DNA of 64,000 nt from JAZDFP01 sp043801445 (GTDB lineage: Bacteria > Planctomycetota > MHYJ01 > JACQXL01): contig JAZDMB010000038.1 of the NCBI GenBank assembly GCA_043801445.1, forward strand, positions 1 through 64,000, read 5' to 3'. Shown piece by piece: positions 10,113 through 17,524 of this stretch (position 1 is its first letter; every line of letters starts with the position of its first letter). The translations under genes were made by a program, and so were the position numbers. Under the pieces are notes generated by a model that was not told the DNA's origin, made no database searches, and saw only the letters and a list, made by a program, of their open reading frames with translations.

Positions 10113-11536
10113 AATTCAATTCCGCAAACTATTTCAAAATCAACAACTTCCTTGAAGGTTTTCTTGACGGGGTCTTGTTCTCGACGAGAACTGGCAAAAC
10201 TAGATTTAACATTCTTGAAATAAGGTGATTTTTCTAATCGTTCCATCATTTGTATAATATCGGCGTTAGTATTAGCAGTTCCCTTGATAGTCAGCCGTTG
10301 CGATTTGTCTTCAAGGCGAACATTCGTCAAATAAATATCAATGGATATACACTTATGAGTTTCTGTCAACACATCCAAAGCAAATGTGCGCCGTGAGAAA
10401 TATTTTTCTAGCTCCTGAAGTCTTCGATGTTTATTTTTTAAATCAACGGCTTCAGTATGATATTGTTGTTGCACCTGGGCTAGTTTATTTAATGTTACTT
10501 TTTTCATCAATATTTTTTGAGTCAAAATAGCTACCAAGAGTATTACGATTAAAAACACCAAAATACCTAATCCGATAATGTCACGACTTTTTTCGGCTAC
10601 GGCTTCCTTAAGCTTTACTTCCTCAGGCGTTAAATCAATTTGCGTTTTATTGTATTTGATAACAGAAACGGCCAAGTTAAAAATGGAAGCAGCGGTTGTT
10701 TTTTTATTTTTATCTATCGTTGCGGAAAAATTAAGTTCTTTTGAATTATCTTCAATATCAACGGATAATTTATTCTTTTCTTTTATCAAATTAAGGGATT
10801 CTATAACCCTTGCGGTGGAACCAATAGCTATTATTTTGGATAATGACTCTAACTGTTCAGTTTGATAGGCTTCCAGAGAATGATTCATCTCCTCCACTAA
10901 TTTCGGTGAATATTTTTGGCGGTCATACAATAATTGCTCTTCTCCTATCGGAATATTCCTCAAAAATATCGGCTTCTCATTGCGAATAACCATAAAATCG
11001 GAATTATCGGCATCCATATGAAGTATAGCCAATGAATTATTATTAGAACGGTCCTTGTACCATAAAGATATTGTCTCCAGGGATAAAACTATCTTTTTTA
11101 ATTTTAAGCCAGCCCGTTCTATGATATCATAGGTATGTTTAATATAATCACGATTAACAATAACCAAGAATATTCTCGTATAGCCACTCCGGAATACACC
11201 TATCGTTATATAGTCAATTGCGATTTCCTCTGAAGAATAAGGGGAATAATGTCCGGCTTGAAGTTTAACAATCTGTTTGATTTCAGCCGGATTAGTAGAG
11301 GGCAATTCAATGTTTTTGGTAATAGTATTAGCGGGTGGGATGTGACCGATTACATCAACTAATTTTATCTTTTTGTCCTGAATATAATTACGAATAAAAT
11401 CTGCAATGGCATCATCGGTCATCGTCCTAATATCTGTGGAAACCCAGTCAAGTATTTCATTTTTACTATTAAGATGAATGATTTTGAGCTGCTGATTCCC
11501 AATTTCTATACCAAGCAAATCTTTTGAGCGAAACAT
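10109..11536 (-). CDS. GspL-like PilM-PilN fusion of the type II secretion platform
   Basis: 475 residues. Residues 1 to about 280 resemble the actin-like PilM/GspL cytoplasmic domain (start LLGIEIGNQQLKIIHL). One transmembrane helix follows at about 315-338, then a coiled stretch and a PilN-like periplasmic domain to the end. GspL combines just these parts, and in type II systems recruits the ATPase GspE to the platform. It lies between gspK and the gspM-like gene. The start at 11536 places the first beta strand directly after MFRSKD; no strong Shine-Dalgarno sequence is visible. Confidence 0.8.
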   Translation of the reverse strand: MFRSKDLLGIEIGNQQLKIIHLNSKNEILDWVSTDIRTMTDDAIADFIRNYIQDKKIKLVDVIGHIPPANTITKNIELPSTNPAEIKQIVKLQAGHYSPYSSEEIAIDYITIGVFRSGYTRIFLVIVNRDYIKHTYDIIERAGLKLKKIVLSLETISLWYKDRSNNNSLAILHMDADNSDFMVIRNEKPIFLRNIPIGEEQLLYDRQKYSPKLVEEMNHSLEAYQTEQLESLSKIIAIGSTARVIESLNLIKEKNKLSVDIEDNSKELNFSATIDKNKKTTAASIFNLAVSVIKYNKTQIDLTPEEVKLKEAVAEKSRDIIGLGILVFLIVILLVAILTQKILMKKVTLNKLAQVQQQYHTEAVDLKNKHRRLQELEKYFSRRTFALDVLTETHKCISIDIYLTNVRLEDKSQRLTIKGTANTNADIIQMMERLEKSPYFKNVKSSFASSRREQDPVKKTFKEVVDFEIVCGIEL

Positions 11537-11642
11537 AATTTTTTATATCTGCCGAATCCTTAATTGTTTTCCCCAACGCCAGATTGGGATTCCAAAAGTT
11601 ACTTCTGTCCCGAAAGCATTCGGGATCGGGAAATCTCTTTTG

Positions 11643-12740
11643 TTATTCCTGCCAATATACTATTTTACCATTTCGGTGAAGAATACAAGTAATTTTCTTG
11701 CTATTTTTCTTACCTATTTGTCCCGATAGGTCGGGAAGTTCGGGCTGGCCTTCTTCAGTATTCTCATTTTCTATATCAGCCAGATATCCCTCGGAAATAA
11801 TCCGAAAATAATTTGATTGCACTGTAACAAGATTAGCCGCAATAAGATTATTTATTGAAGTAATTTCTGACGTTGTAAGAGATTCTTTTGTAGTTAAAGT
11901 ATTAACAATATCAGATGTCTGCATGAAAACCCCATCATCCTCTGTACCTTCTATTCCGTCGCCGCCGGCACGGCAACGTATTATTTTATTTGATAGACTA
12001 TCTGTCAATCCTAACGCGCGTAAAACCGGACAGGGCGCAGTATTAATATTCACTTTGCCGTCACCATAAAGAGTAATGAAGTCTTTTATCGCATAAAAGA
12101 TATCTGGTTTTATGCCTTTTATTAATATTAATTCTTCTAACACATCAAAATTGCTATTTTTACAGGAATATGGTTGAGTAAGACTTTCGTAATATCCATT
12201 TTCAGCGCCATTCTCGCGACGGTTATTATCCTGGTCGCGCCAGTCAATGATACTGTCCGCTATTTCTTTTGCCTGGCTTGGCGTAAAACCAGCATTTTCT
12301 TGGAATAATGTCTGCAAGATTGACAAACTGGCGGTGTTAATATTTATTTTGCGCTCTTCATCCATCACGCCGTAAAATGTATTGGTTATTACCGTTTGTT
12401 GTCCTTCTGCATTTTGCGTTGTTAAACCGGGTGAATATTCATAAGATAAAGAAAAGAAACCGTTGCCGACCTTTTTAGCACAAAATAATTTTGGGTTGTT
12501 ACTCCAATCTTCTTTTAATGCATCATACGCTGAAAGATTCTTATCACGTTCTAATTCTGCAATGGCTTGAAGAATTCCGGCACGGGCAATAAAATATGAT
12601 GTAGTTTGATTACGGTATCTCTTAATAAAATATACCTGTGCAGAAGTAATAACACCTACGCTTACGGCTAAAAGAGCCAGAATACTTAGTATCCATATGA
12701 CAATTACTAAAACGCTGCCTTTTCTATTGGGAAAAACCAT
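11643..12740 (-). CDS. gspK: Minor pseudopilin GspK
   Basis: 365 residues. The N-terminus has a short basic leader and a long hydrophobic helix (KGSVLVIVIWILSIL) without the usual Glu at mature position 5, as known for GspK. The body has two INTA motifs (ININTASLSILQTL and VNINTAPCPVLRAL) of the helix-rich GspK domain. GspK caps the pseudopilus tip with GspI and GspJ. It begins 10 bases after gspJ ends. Near the C-terminus the peptide ELPDLSGQIG is encoded by a GC-rich palindrome (11721-11744) that looks inserted in frame. Confidence 0.85.
   Translation of the reverse strand: MVFPNRKGSVLVIVIWILSILALLAVSVGVITSAQVYFIKRYRNQTTSYFIARAGILQAIAELERDKNLSAYDALKEDWSNNPKLFCAKKVGNGFFSLSYEYSPGLTTQNAEGQQTVITNTFYGVMDEERKININTASLSILQTLFQENAGFTPSQAKEIADSIIDWRDQDNNRRENGAENGYYESLTQPYSCKNSNFDVLEELILIKGIKPDIFYAIKDFITLYGDGKVNINTAPCPVLRALGLTDSLSNKIIRCRAGGDGIEGTEDDGVFMQTSDIVNTLTTKESLTTSEITSINNLIAANLVTVQSNYFRIISEGYLADIENENTEEGQPELPDLSGQIGKKNSKKITCILHRNGKIVYWQE
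11721..11744. repeat. CCCGA/TCGGG palindrome in frame in gspK
   Basis: TCCCGATAGGTCGGGA forms a perfect CCCGA/TCGGG hairpin, extended by a second CGGG. On the coding strand it encodes PELPDLSGQ in the variable C-terminal part of GspK. Similar CCCGA...TCGGG palindromes occur in gaps (11607-11630, 17024-17047, 37871-37890) and inside the peptidase gene at 27162-27180. Confidence 0.55.
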
Positions 12741-12750
12741 ATTACTAAAA

Positions 12751-13620
12751 TTACTTTTTCTCTTCGTTTTTAAGTGACCTGTTAATGGGAATGAATATAG
12801 TTCGTTTCAGCGGTGCTTTCATACTTTTTAATTTCAATTCTATTTTTATGGCGTAAGGTAACTGAACTTTTTCGTCAATCGAGAAGTCATTTTTAAATTC
12901 AAGCAGGTCTGCTGTTGTTGTTTTAGTCATCGCATAAAAAAACGATAATTTTTCCACATCCTTAAGGATAATTTTAGGCTCTTCCTTTTTAAAAGCATCA
13001 GGATTCATCTTTAATTCATCCAAATCAGGATAAGCATATACCTCTTGAAGGCGTGAAATCGTTTCTTCTTCAGATTTGTATTCATAAGTTATTCTTACCA
13101 ATAAAGGCAGCGGAGTAGAGGTAATTGGCGCAGATGATGAATCATTCTTTAATTCTTTTTGTCCGTCAGAGACGGAGATATCTACAGCATTCGCTTTATT
13201 ACTCCAATCCCAATCATTTTTCAATATAAGACCTGAAAAAGAGATTCTAGCTTCTTCAGCAGTAAAACTAATCGGTTTGAATGAAAAAGAGTTATTCAAT
13301 TCACGAGAAACCTTTTCAATAAACATTATAGCCTTTTCTTGACGAGAAGTCTGTTGAGCCCTTGCCCAGACAAGAACCCCTTGATTGTATGCTTTATAAG
13401 CCGCCAATAATACAAAAGCTACTAATACCGTTACTATCAGGACTTCTATTAAAGTAAATCCATTTAAACCTGTCCCGTTAGAAGGTTTTGTATTATATTT
13501 TAATTTATCACTTATATCTTTATCTATATTTGTGTTCTTTCTAACGGGGTGAAGATGTATCAGTGTTTTGCTGCTGCAGAATTCTTTTTTGTCAGGATTG
13601 AATCCGGTTGAATTATTCAT
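12751..13620 (-). CDS. gspJ: Minor pseudopilin GspJ with long leader
   Basis: 289 residues. The prepilin signal GFTLIEVLIVTVLVAFVLL is present, with Glu at mature position 5, but follows an unusually long leader of about 53 residues; normal leaders are 6-15. Most of the leader (PVRKNT to PSNG) is encoded by a palindromic element (13474-13549) and its flank. The rest matches a GspJ pseudopilin: 90-residue helix plus beta sheet. The start overlaps the end of gspI by 8 bases. No later methionine was found directly before the prepilin signal, so either the long leader is real or a non-ATG start is used. Confidence 0.85.
   Translation of the reverse strand: MNNSTGFNPDKKEFCSSKTLIHLHPVRKNTNIDKDISDKLKYNTKPSNGTGLNGFTLIEVLIVTVLVAFVLLAAYKAYNQGVLVWARAQQTSRQEKAIMFIEKVSRELNNSFSFKPISFTAEEARISFSGLILKNDWDWSNKANAVDISVSDGQKELKNDSSSAPITSTPLPLLVRITYEYKSEEETISRLQEVYAYPDLDELKMNPDAFKKEEPKIILKDVEKLSFFYAMTKTTTADLLEFKNDFSIDEKVQLPYAIKIELKLKSMKAPLKRTIFIPINRSLKNEEKK
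13474..13549. repeat. Palindromic element family A, copy in gspJ
   Basis: Arms CCCGTTAGAAAGAACAC and CTTCTAACGGG (coding sense) flank an AT-rich core containing AGTGATAAATTAAAA. It reads in frame as PVRK, then SDKLK, then SNG, in the gspJ leader. The flank upstream of the left arm (GCAGCAGCAAAACACTGAT) resembles that of the gspI copy, so the mobile or duplicated unit may be about 115 bp. Confidence 0.8.
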
Positions 13621-14068
13621 TTGGTTTCCAATAATAAGTTGTTAAAGAAAATTGTCCCTTGTGTTTACCTTGTTCCCATGTGGTATCTAATATAATCTCT
13701 TTTAGTTTAGGATAATGCTCAGTATCAACATCATTCTGGGTAAATTCCCATGTAAAACGGCAAATATCTTCTTCAAGTTCCTCTGAATCTGATAATGGAA
13801 TTCCAAATTCTTCTGCGTATTCCATGGCATCTACAGAGACACCAATGGCTTTACCGTGGTTTTCTGCTTTTAGCCGGGCCTCAAAACAACTAATAAAAAC
13901 CTGAAAAATAGCTACCACGCAAATGGCAAGAATAGATACTGCAACAAGGGTTTCCAGAAGTGTTAAACCGAGGTTATTGGTGCGTCTGATACCTGGAATT
14001 TTACTGCTTGCCACGTTAGAAAGTCTCCTATTATGATTTAACGCATCAAGTAGAACTTTTATCCTCAT
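13613..14068 (-). CDS. gspI: Minor pseudopilin GspI
   Basis: 151 residues. The prepilin motif GLTLLETLVAVSILAI has Glu at mature position 5, and the short C-terminal domain fits GspI, which nucleates the pseudopilus tip with GspJ and GspK. The leader is about 32 residues. Its ATG, and the next 19 or so codons, lie inside a palindromic element (14011-14088), so the repeat supplies the translation start. No ATG exists between the element and the prepilin motif. A weak GAAAG lies upstream of the start. It begins 41 bases after the gspG stop and overlaps gspJ. Confidence 0.85.
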   Translation of the reverse strand: MRIKVLLDALNHNRRLSNVASSKIPGIRRTNNLGLTLLETLVAVSILAICVVAIFQVFISCFEARLKAENHGKAIGVSVDAMEYAEEFGIPLSDSEELEEDICRFTWEFTQNDVDTEHYPKLKEIILDTTWEQGKHKGQFSLTTYYWKPNE

Positions 14069-14088
14069 TCGTGTTCTTTCTAACGGGG
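14011..14088. repeat. Palindromic element family A, copy at the gspG-gspI junction
   Basis: Coding-sense left arm CCCCGTTAGAAAGAACAC and right arm CTTTCTAACGTGG surround a core alignable to the copies at 13474 and 19527. One extra base relative to the recombinase copy shifts frame early, after which the same frame is read (GTTCTA, CATAATAGG, CTTTCTAAC). The gspI ATG is formed by GAATGAGG within the core. The stop codon of gspG lies in the conserved upstream flank GCAGTAGCAA. Confidence 0.85.
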
Positions 14089-14109
14089 TGAAGATTCTTC
14101 AGTGTCTTG

Positions 14110-14562
14110 CTACTGCTGTTTTTTCCAGTTTGTAATATCATCATCAGTTCCATCCCTACCATCTAGTCCCAAAGACCACAGGTCATAATCAATCTGATTA
14201 TTGGTTGGGGGGCAACGATATTGATAGGGTCTCTGCCAAGGGTCTATAGGTTCTTTTTTTAAGTAAGGACCATTCCAATTTTGCGGTGCGGGCGAAGGCT
14301 TTTCAATTAAAGACTTGATTCCTTGTTCGGTTGTAGGAAACGCTCCATTTTCCATCTCGTACATATCTAAGGCGTTACCTATAGTAGAAATATCAGCTCT
14401 TGCAACCCCTTTTTTTGCTTCGCCAACCCTGCCAGTAAATTTAGGTACCACCATAGCAGCCAATATCCCGATAATAATAACCACCATCATTAATTCAATC
14501 AAAGTAAAACCTTCATTTTTTCCGCCGCAGTGGATCTGTTTCTGGCATGACCTGTTAGTCAT
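14110..14562 (-). CDS. gspG: Major pseudopilin GspG
   Basis: 150 residues. A classic prepilin signal (KNEGFTLIELMMVVIIIGIL, Glu at +5), then the GspG body with ADISTIGNALDMYEMENG, the TTEQG loop and the C-terminal calcium-site region DPWQRPYQY to DGTDDDI. GspG builds the pseudopilus shaft that pushes substrates through the outer-membrane secretin. Leader of about 18 residues; the start has a strong AAAGGAGGG sequence at good spacing. It is first of the operon G-I-J-K-L-M; gspH, gspC, gspD and gspF are not here. Confidence 0.95.
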   Translation of the reverse strand: MTNRSCQKQIHCGGKNEGFTLIELMMVVIIIGILAAMVVPKFTGRVGEAKKGVARADISTIGNALDMYEMENGAFPTTEQGIKSLIEKPSPAPQNWNGPYLKKEPIDPWQRPYQYRCPPTNNQIDYDLWSLGLDGRDGTDDDITNWKKQQ

Positions 14563-14611
14563 ATAAAGCCCTCCTTTTCCAATATAAATAGATTATCCGT
14601 ATAAACTTATT

Positions 14612-15088
14612 TTAACTCCGCATTTCTTCTTCTTCAGATGGATGGTAAATCCATTTCATACAATCAAGGTTATATGAAACTATTTCTGTTTCCTTGAAAA
14701 AAATAGCGATTTCATTCTGAGCTGTTTCAGGTGAATCTGAAGCATGAATGAGATTATAACTGATACTTGCTCCGAAATCTCCCCTGATTGTGCCCGGTTC
14801 GGCATCAGGTCCAAAAGTTGCCCCCACTAACTTACGGCAAATATTCACCGCGCTGATTCCTTCAATAACCATAGGCACAACCGGTCCGGCGGTAATAAAT
14901 TTAAATAACCCTTGATAAAAAGGTTTCTTTTTATGTACGGCATAAAGCGTTTCGGCTTGTTTTTGAACAACCTTAATTATTTTTAATGCGACTATTTTTA
15001 GCCCCTTGCGCTCAAAACGACTGATAATTTCACCAATTAATCTTCTTTGTACTCCATCAGGCTTAATAATGACAAGTGTTTTTTCCAT
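14612..15088 (-). CDS. ndk: Nucleoside diphosphate kinase
   Basis: 158 residues, close to the usual 140-155. It starts EKTLVIIKPDGVQRRLIGEI, has TFGPDAEPGTIRGDFG and the active-site histidine in NLIHASDSPETAQNEI (around residue 115). The enzyme transfers phosphate from ATP to NDPs via this phosphohistidine, balancing nucleotide pools in the cytoplasm. The C-terminal 15 residues (YHPSEEEEMRS) are an acidic extension. It stands just upstream of gspG on the same strand and could share a transcript; no functional link is suggested. Confidence 0.97.
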   Translation of the reverse strand: MEKTLVIIKPDGVQRRLIGEIISRFERKGLKIVALKIIKVVQKQAETLYAVHKKKPFYQGLFKFITAGPVVPMVIEGISAVNICRKLVGATFGPDAEPGTIRGDFGASISYNLIHASDSPETAQNEIAIFFKETEIVSYNLDCMKWIYHPSEEEEMRS

Positions 15089-15130
15089 AATATTTTGCTC
15101 CTCTATCTTAAACTGATTTATCTTGATGCA

Positions 15131-15973
15131 TTAATTTTTAGTATCTCCTGTTGGTTTAGGTTTATTGTCTTCCGTTGGTTGAGGAGATGTTATTGTACCA
15201 GTTCCGGGTTCTCGCTCAGAGGACCCATCAGGGGTCGTGGAGTAGGTAGAATCGATTTTAGGAATAATTTTACGGATAAGATTATCTAAAGCGAAACGAA
15301 GCTGTTTGCCGGCTGCAGTCTGGTCTAATTTAATTGCGTTTTTCGTTTCGGCATAAGCACCGCCTAAACCAAAACCCCAGCCCTCGGCTTTTTCCTCTCT
15401 TTTAATCTCACCTGAACCGGCAAAAATAATTTTTGCTGTTTCCGTTTCAATTACTCTGCCATCAATGGCTAATAAAATTGTAAGGACTTCAGTTTCTTTC
15501 CCAATATCAATCGGAGGCAACTTGCCGATGGCTGGTAATCCGAAATGTCCGCCTTGTTTGGTGCGTTTTACCTCAAAATCAGTTATGGCGCCTGTAAATA
15601 TCAAATCGGCACCTAAAATCTTACCTGCTTTTGCCGCGGTCTCAGGGTCAACTATTCCGACTAATTTCTGTTCGATCAAAAGAGCATCTAATTTCTCCCG
15701 TTCCACTACATTAAATCGTTCTGCAGCCACTAATAAAGTTGTGCTTATATCAATCGCTTGCGAACCAAGGTCTGTTTTGGTGAATTTCTGATTGGTCTTA
15801 TCACTGAATGGAATGACGGCAATCCGTTTCTTGACAAAATTAGCTGGCGGTGGCGGATAGATTCCGCATTTGCTATCGTCATCTTTATAATTGCTGCTAG
15901 TCCTTACTGTAGAACAGCCACATAATAGAAATAAAACAAATAATACTAAATATAAAGAAATTTTGTTAATCAT
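15131..15973 (-). CDS. CsgG-like lipoprotein (paralogue 1)
   Basis: 280 residues. Lipoprotein signal ending LLCGC, a region KKRIAVIPFSDKT, the CsgG/FlgO-type core (LLVAAERFNVVEREKLDALLIEQ, AAKAGKILGADLIFTGAITDFE) and a C-terminal low-complexity tail. CsgG-family lipoproteins form or accompany outer-membrane export channels; many paralogues have no assigned role. A close paralogue lies upstream at 16121-16825. The tail holds the peptide TPDGSSEREPGTG, encoded by a double-hairpin element shared with the gene at 36256. Neither copy is next to curli subunit genes. Confidence 0.8.
   Translation of the reverse strand: MINKISLYLVLFVLFLLCGCSTVRTSSNYKDDDSKCGIYPPPPANFVKKRIAVIPFSDKTNQKFTKTDLGSQAIDISTTLLVAAERFNVVEREKLDALLIEQKLVGIVDPETAAKAGKILGADLIFTGAITDFEVKRTKQGGHFGLPAIGKLPPIDIGKETEVLTILLAIDGRVIETETAKIIFAGSGEIKREEKAEGWGFGLGGAYAETKNAIKLDQTAAGKQLRFALDNLIRKIIPKIDSTYSTTPDGSSEREPGTGTITSPQPTEDNKPKPTGDTKN
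15199..15247. repeat. Double-hairpin element family C, in CsgG-like gene
   Basis: In coding sense, GACCCCTGATGGGTC and ACCCGGAACTGGT form two small adjacent stems joined by CTCTGAGCGAG. It is read in frame as STTPDGSSEREPGTG. The copy at 36544-36592 is very similar and read in the same frame. Confidence 0.75.
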
Positions 15974-15990
15974 CAGCGTCTATTTATTAA

Positions 15991-16083
15991 GATTGTTGAA
16001 AAAGTTCAACAATCTCACCCTGAACGAAGCGAAGGGTCTTAAAATGTGAGTGGTGAGATTCTTTGCTTCGCTCAGAATGACAC
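15991..16083. repeat. Hairpins after the second CsgG-like gene
   Basis: GATTGTTGAA and TTCAACAATC (15991-16014, loop AAAG) form a perfect 10-bp stem, possibly a terminator for the gene ending at 16121, though it has no T run after it. Next, about 16013-16083 is an imperfect inverted repeat of the CCTGAACGAAGCGAAGGG / TTTGCTTCGCTCAGAATGA kind, a dispersed hairpin repeat type known from many bacterial genomes. Confidence 0.6.
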
Positions 16084-16120
16084 CGTTGTCCCAATAATAT
16101 CGGGATTTAACGATCTCATT

Positions 16121-16825
16121 TTATTTGCTAAATTTCTCATCCACCTTAGGAATTATCTTAGAGAGCATATCATCAAGTGCCAGGCGAAGTTGTTTGCCAG
16201 CTGCTGATTGTTCTAATCTAACATAGCCGTTCGGTGCGAAGCCTAAAATTGAAGAAGCTGAAACTTTCTCCTGCCGTTTGATTTCGCCCGAATTTGCAAA
16301 TTTTATTTCAGATGTAGTCGTATCAATAATTCTGCCGTCTACAGCCAAATCAATATCAATGGTTTTTTCGGAACTACCGCCGATAAGAACAAAGGTTCCG
16401 CTTTTTGCTTCCTTAACCTCCCAGTTAGTAATTGCTCCGGTAAAAACCAAGTCTGCACCTAAAACCTTACCAATCTGAGCTGCTGTTGCGGTATCAACTA
16501 TTCCCTTACCAGCCAACCCTTGCTCCGCCAAAACGGCGTCCAGACGCTCGCGTTCAATAACAGAAAAACGTTCTGAATTAACTAAAAGGGTCGTTAACTG
16601 GTCAACTGCCATACTACCGACATCACCTTTGATAGGACTATTAGTTGTTTTATCTTTAAATGGCAAAATCGCTATTCTTTTAACCTGCAGTGTTTTTGGC
16701 GCTGGCGTATAAGTTTTTACCGGTGTGGTATCAACTGAGTAACTTGAGCTAACTCTACTTGTCCCGCAGCCAATTAGGGTGAAAAATATCCCGGCAGTTA
16801 TCCCCATTAATAATGTTTTTATCAT
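16121..16825 (-). CDS. CsgG-like lipoprotein (paralogue 2)
   Basis: 234 residues. A signal peptide with lipobox LIGC, then the same order of motifs as the neighbour: VKRIAILPFKDKT, LTTLLVNSERFSVIERERLDAVLAEQ and AQIGKVLGADLVFTGAITNWEV. It lacks the neighbour's Pro/Thr tail and its repeat element and ends after IIPKVDEKFSK. The pair look like a tandem duplication followed by divergence. Likely in the periplasm on the inner face of the outer membrane. Role unknown beyond the CsgG family. Confidence 0.8.
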   Translation of the reverse strand: MIKTLLMGITAGIFFTLIGCGTSRVSSSYSVDTTPVKTYTPAPKTLQVKRIAILPFKDKTTNSPIKGDVGSMAVDQLTTLLVNSERFSVIERERLDAVLAEQGLAGKGIVDTATAAQIGKVLGADLVFTGAITNWEVKEAKSGTFVLIGGSSEKTIDIDLAVDGRIIDTTTSEIKFANSGEIKRQEKVSASSILGFAPNGYVRLEQSAAGKQLRLALDDMLSKIIPKVDEKFSK

Positions 16826-17145
16826 AAAATAATCTCCTTCTTTAAATTACCGATTAAAATTTATTCTTATAGCTTATAATAAAAACCCTTAACAGTCAAG
16901 GTTTTTGCCATTTTTAATGGTAAACTGATTAAGTGTTCGTACGGGTGCTAAATCAGTTTGCGTTTGCTTATGAAGCGATTTGAAATGGGAAAATACCTGT
17001 AACACATTTTATCAGAATGATTCCGTCCCGATGCTTCGTTCGGGACGCTCCGTTCGTGAGTATCGGAGCGTATGATTTTTCCCTAACGGGACTACTTCAT
17101 TGATGCTCGCCCCGTAAGGGGTCGGACTCCATCGGAGATGGCTAC
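16826..17145. other. 320-base gap with stacked palindromes
   Basis: No gene. From 17024 there is a run of small hairpins: CGTCCCGA with TCGGGACG (17024-17047), GCTCCG with CGGAGC (17047-17069), CCCC/GGGG around 17109-17121, and GGACTCC/GGAGA pairs after that. These resemble the palindromic units found inside genes elsewhere in the window. They lie 3' of the HU gene. Confidence 0.6.
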
Positions 17146-17418
17146 CTATAGCAGTTGTTTTTTAACATTACAACCAGGTTTAAAAACAATTACCTTGCGA
17201 AGAGGGAGCATTACTTCTTGGCCTGTTTTAGGATTTCTTGCTTTACGCGGTTTTCGTTCTTTTACCCGAAAGACACCGAAATCCCGGAGTTCTAGCCGGC
17301 CTTCACTTTTTAGTGCTTCAATAATATTATTAAAAACCTCATTAATAATACGTTTTGCCAACACTTCTGTGATATCACATTTCCGAGCTATTTTCTGGGC
17401 AATATCCTTTCGGTGCAT
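17146..17418 (-). CDS. HU/IHF-family DNA-bending protein
   Basis: 90 residues, the family's standard length. It has two N-terminal helices (MHRKDIAQKIARKCDITEVLAKRI in its first part), the saddle strand GRLELRDFGVFRVKERKPRKARNP and the DNA-intercalating arm with KARNPKTGQ. Its Pro in the arm loop is near the expected place. HU/IHF proteins compact and bend DNA in the nucleoid. Whether it is HU or an IHF subunit cannot be told. It is monocistronic by spacing, with palindromes just after its stop. Confidence 0.92.
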   Translation of the reverse strand: MHRKDIAQKIARKCDITEVLAKRIINEVFNNIIEALKSEGRLELRDFGVFRVKERKPRKARNPKTGQEVMLPLRKVIVFKPGCNVKKQLL

Positions 17419-17524
17419 TTATGTTACCCCCGCATTTCAATAGAATTATAAAATTAAACTATCAAATTATCATAATCTATATTATCAAATTGTCAACAAA
17501 AATATAATTACAACTTAAAGATAT

